Assembly (NCBI GenBank): GCA_903884815.1
Contig: CAISGE010000024.1
Location: forward strand, 1 to 34,934
Length of the DNA stretch: 34,934 nt
Source: Candidatus Omnitrophota bacterium
GTDB taxonomy: Bacteria > Omnitrophota > Omnitrophia > Omnitrophales > Aquincolibacteriaceae
Direction of reading: 5' to 3'
This document shows positions 32,927 through 34,934 of this stretch, piece after piece. Each line of letters begins with the position of its first letter. The stretch's first letter is position 1. The notes beneath the pieces are model-generated. The model saw only the letters and a program-made list of their open reading frames with translations. It was not told where the DNA came from and ran no database searches. The translations under genes and the position numbers were made by a program.

Positions 32927-33703
32927 ATGAGAATGGCGGGCGTGAATAATATTCAAAATGAGTTAAACTGGTGCAAAACACTGCGGCAAATCCACCTAAA
33001 AGATTCCGTGGAGATAGAAGAACTTTTTCGGACTTTTGTTTTTCCCGATCTTCCGCGAAAGCCCGGGCGTGAAGCGCTGCTTTCGGATTTGATCGGGACC
33101 TCCGTCAGTGAAGCTATCTACATAGTCGAATCTCTTCATGCGGGGCTTCGGGTCGAAGGTGATGTTTGTGAATTCGGGGTGGCGCAGGGGGCTACCTCTA
33201 AATTAATCGCTTCCGAGATCATGGGTACTGAAAGAAACTTTTATTTATTCGACTCTTTCGAGGGCCTTCCGGCGCCTTCCCCGGAAGACGTTTTGATCGA
33301 CGATATTTTTAATCTTGGATCGATGGATAAGTACAAGGGGACCATGATGTCGCCGGAAAGTGAGGTTATGGAAAAGCTTGAGGCGATTCATTTCCCAGTC
33401 AACCGGACTCATGTTATGAAGGGTTGGGTGCAGGATACCTTGGCACGGCGCGATGCTCCTTCGAGAGTGGCTTTTGCCTATGTCGATTTTGATTTTCATG
33501 ATCCGATCAAAACGACTCTCGCGTATCTGGCCCGCGTGATGCCTGTCGGAGGGCGGATTGTGGTCGATGATTACGGATTTTTTTCTGCTGGCGTGCAAAA
33601 AGCGGTGGATGATTTTATTAGAGTACAAAACAAAAGGTTTTCTTTAAGCTTGCCGCTTTCTTTTGCCGGGAGGTTTTCAATTCTCGAGCGGGTGTCTTTA
33701 TGA
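32927..33703 (+). CDS. TylF/macrocin O-methyltransferase-like protein
   Basis: A 258-aa TylF-family O-methyltransferase. VCEFGVAQGATS (80-91) binds SAM, YLFDSFEGLP (106-115) is the family's characteristic segment, AYVDFDFHDPIKTTL carries metal-binding D187/D189 and IVVDDYGFF (211-219) follows. It is more distant from the copy at 23226 than a recent duplicate would be. The start is fixed by the consensus ribosome site. It is the last intact gene before a degraded stretch. Confidence 0.9.
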   Translation: MRMAGVNNIQNELNWCKTLRQIHLKDSVEIEELFRTFVFPDLPRKPGREALLSDLIGTSVSEAIYIVESLHAGLRVEGDVCEFGVAQGATSKLIASEIMGTERNFYLFDSFEGLPAPSPEDVLIDDIFNLGSMDKYKGTMMSPESEVMEKLEAIHFPVNRTHVMKGWVQDTLARRDAPSRVAFAYVDFDFHDPIKTTLAYLARVMPVGGRIVVDDYGFFSAGVQKAVDDFIRVQNKRFSLSLPLSFAGRFSILERVSL

Positions 33704-33744
33704 TAGATAGTGCTTCAACATTCACAACTTAGAGGACATGGACC

Positions 33745-34312
33745 ATGAATTCACAGGATTTGCTCAGCCAGGCTAAAAAACTTCACTGGTATCATAAGAT
33801 AGATCTTGGGGGGTGGCTTCGTAACGCCAGGCTATAATTATGAAGCTTTATGGGATCCAATTCGCCGAGAAATGGATTAGATCGATTACAACGGCAAGAT
33901 AGTGTTGGATCTCGGAAGTTGGGATGGTATGTGGGCATTTGAAGCCGAGAAGCGAGGGGCCAAAGAAGTGTGGGCATCGGACATTCTGAGTCTTCGCCCG
34001 GTTTCAGGTGAGGGTTCTGAGACTTTTGACATTGCAAAAAAAATCCTCAACTCGAGTGTGAAATTTCGTGCCGCTTCAATCTATAACTGTGATGTCGTTT
34101 TCGGGGTGCAATCTTTCGACATTGTGCAGTGCTTCGGGATTATCTACCATCTTCGATATCCCTTGTTGGGGATGGCAAAAATGCGGAAGGTTCTTAAAGA
34201 TAAGGGGACCCTTCTCCTCGAAACAGCGGTCATTCTAGATAACAACGCCAGCATCATTCAGCTGGACTCTAAAAAAATATACCCGACTGACGTGTCAACG
34301 ATGAAAAGTTAA
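33745..34312 (+). pseudogene. Decayed CmoB-like (DUF1698-type) methyltransferase
   Basis: Starting at the ATG at 33745 (AGAGGA at 33731-33736), the frame encodes KKLHWYHKIDLGG and then shifts at a G6 run (33808-33813). Removing one G gives IDLGGGFVTPGYNYEALWDP, the classic entry of CmoB-like methyltransferases. That frame meets TAG at 33878-33880 and continues with IDYNGKIVLDLGSWDGMWAF, ADVVFG-like and CFGIIYHLRYPLLGM segments. It stops at 34310-34312, about where the C-terminal third should continue. At least two lesions, probably three, so non-functional. Presumably once methylated a glycan or uridine-like acceptor. Confidence 0.8.
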
Positions 34313-34481
34313 AAATAGGGCGTGGTTTTGTAAGGGCGGAAGCGATTCGAGGAAAACTGGCACATCATTATTTCCCTTATCCAGAATTGGAAGACTTTTT
34401 CCAACCCTTGTGACAAGTTACTTCCCTGGAATGAACCTCTGCAATCGAACCGATTGGCATCGCTGAAACGAAGGAGCACCC
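34313..34481. other. Degraded spacer before the last gene
   Basis: No intact gene. A short frame at 34324-34410 (HHYFPYPELEDFFQPL) looks coding-like and may be the tail of the decayed methyltransferase or of another lost gene, but I do not recognise it. The region ends in the ribosome site at 34471-34476. Confidence 0.4.
34471..34476 (+). promoter_or_regulatory. Shine-Dalgarno for the final partial gene
   Basis: AAGGAG lies five bases before the GTG at 34482 and eleven bases before an in-frame ATG at 34488. The spacing favours the GTG start. Confidence 0.65.
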
Positions 34482-34934
34482 GTGACAATGGAGTCGCTAT
34501 TTCAAAAAAATCAAAATGGGGTGAAAGTATGCTTCGGATACCTTCACGAATTGGTGGTTTTATCGAATGGCGATGTAACGACATGTCGTCTAGACGCAAA
34601 AGGGGAAAATACCCTCGGCAATTGCCATGAGAAGTCCTTACAAGCTATTTGGTCTGACGCATTGCTGCCGTGGCATCAGAAAAATATTCAAGAAAACATG
34701 CGTGGGTGTGAATGGGAGTCATCTTTGTGCAATACATGTTTCCGTTTAGGTGTTATGAAGCCTTTTGGCGGTAATATTTCGCATGATATAGAGGATGTTT
34801 CCATTTTTCATCGCCGGGAATTTCCTTTCCCTACGTCATTAGTTATCGAGCCAGTAGCCCGCTGTAATTATAAATGCTGGGGGTGCTATGCCGGATTGGG
34901 GCAGCTAACTCGCACGGCAAAGATGTTGAATTTG
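34482..34934 (+). CDS. SPASM-like/radical SAM protein, 3'-truncated by window end
   Basis: An open frame of 151 codons running off the window. Residues 10-90 carry an auxiliary-cluster-like Cys set (C17, C35, C48, C76, C83, C86) in a SPASM-type context: VVLSNGDVTTCRL, GNCHEKSLQAIW and SSLCNTCFRLG. The radical SAM motif CNYKCWGC (C128, C132, C135) comes after it. The usual order is radical SAM then SPASM, so this is permuted, or the C-terminal end of a lost upstream enzyme fused to a new one. The start is GTG with AAGGAG upstream. The frame is intact to the last base; the function is unknown but resembles the two radical SAM genes at 2610-4624. Confidence 0.8.
   Translation, partial: MTMESLFQKNQNGVKVCFGYLHELVVLSNGDVTTCRLDAKGENTLGNCHEKSLQAIWSDALLPWHQKNIQENMRGCEWESSLCNTCFRLGVMKPFGGNISHDIEDVSIFHRREFPFPTSLVIEPVARCNYKCWGCYAGLGQLTRTAKMLNL

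Noticed and set aside
34309..34599. Minus-strand 96-aa ORF
   Set aside because: It overlaps the radical SAM protein antisense and shows no recognisable motif.

Overview
This window is one end of an assembled contig, probably metagenomic or draft. The first 51 bases are a leftover Illumina i7 adapter, not genome. From base 52 on it is a single-strand surface-polysaccharide locus of about 35 kb: every credible gene is on the + strand, most are spaced by a few bases or overlap by 4 bases, and nearly all encode sugar-precursor synthesis, glycosyl transfer, glycan methylation or export. The Wzm/Wzt exporter, the pseudaminate-type enzymes and a KdsB-family CMP-sugar synthetase point to a Gram-negative (diderm) bacterium. 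No rRNA, tRNA or other taxonomic marker is present, so I do not name a lineage.

Region A (53-7890) is a coupled run: truncated PseG-like hydrolase, WbqC-like protein, PseI/NeuB-type synthase, two tandem radical SAM/SPASM proteins, a Wzx-type flippase and a 'PFTS-motif' polysaccharide protein. It should supply, modify and possibly flip a pseudaminate-type nonulosonate glycan. The earlier Pse steps are presumably off the contig end.

Region B (7962-13888) starts at its own extended -10 promoter and looks richer in G+C. Six genes (HpcH/HpaI aldolase, D-2-hydroxyacid dehydrogenase, SDR, HAD phosphatase, KdsB-like cytidylyltransferase, SDR) are joined by five consecutive 4-bp overlaps, followed by a zinc-finger methyltransferase. 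I read this as a possible pyruvate-aldolase route to a CMP-activated Kdo-like ulosonic acid. This is the best candidate here for an undescribed pathway.

Region C (13902-19872) has an acyltransferase, a methyltransferase-like protein, a cyclase-family hydrolase, a 590-aa probable glycosyltransferase of unclear family, a GT2 and an SDR whose catalytic Lys is replaced by Arg. It ends in a GT4-like gene relic inside a 361-bp non-coding gap.

Region D (20234-33703) holds the Wzm/Wzt ABC exporter, then methyltransferases, a pyruvyltransferase-family protein and four glycosyltransferases. One methyltransferase is broken at a G9 tract (possible phase variation), and one GT4 carries a six-and-a-half-copy 63-bp repeat encoding a helical tail.

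Region E (33745-34934) contains a decayed methyltransferase with at least two lesions and, running off the window, an unusual protein with a SPASM-like cysteine module before its radical SAM motif. Overall the locus appears mosaic, with at least eight methyltransferase genes or relics, implying a heavily methylated and variable surface glycan.
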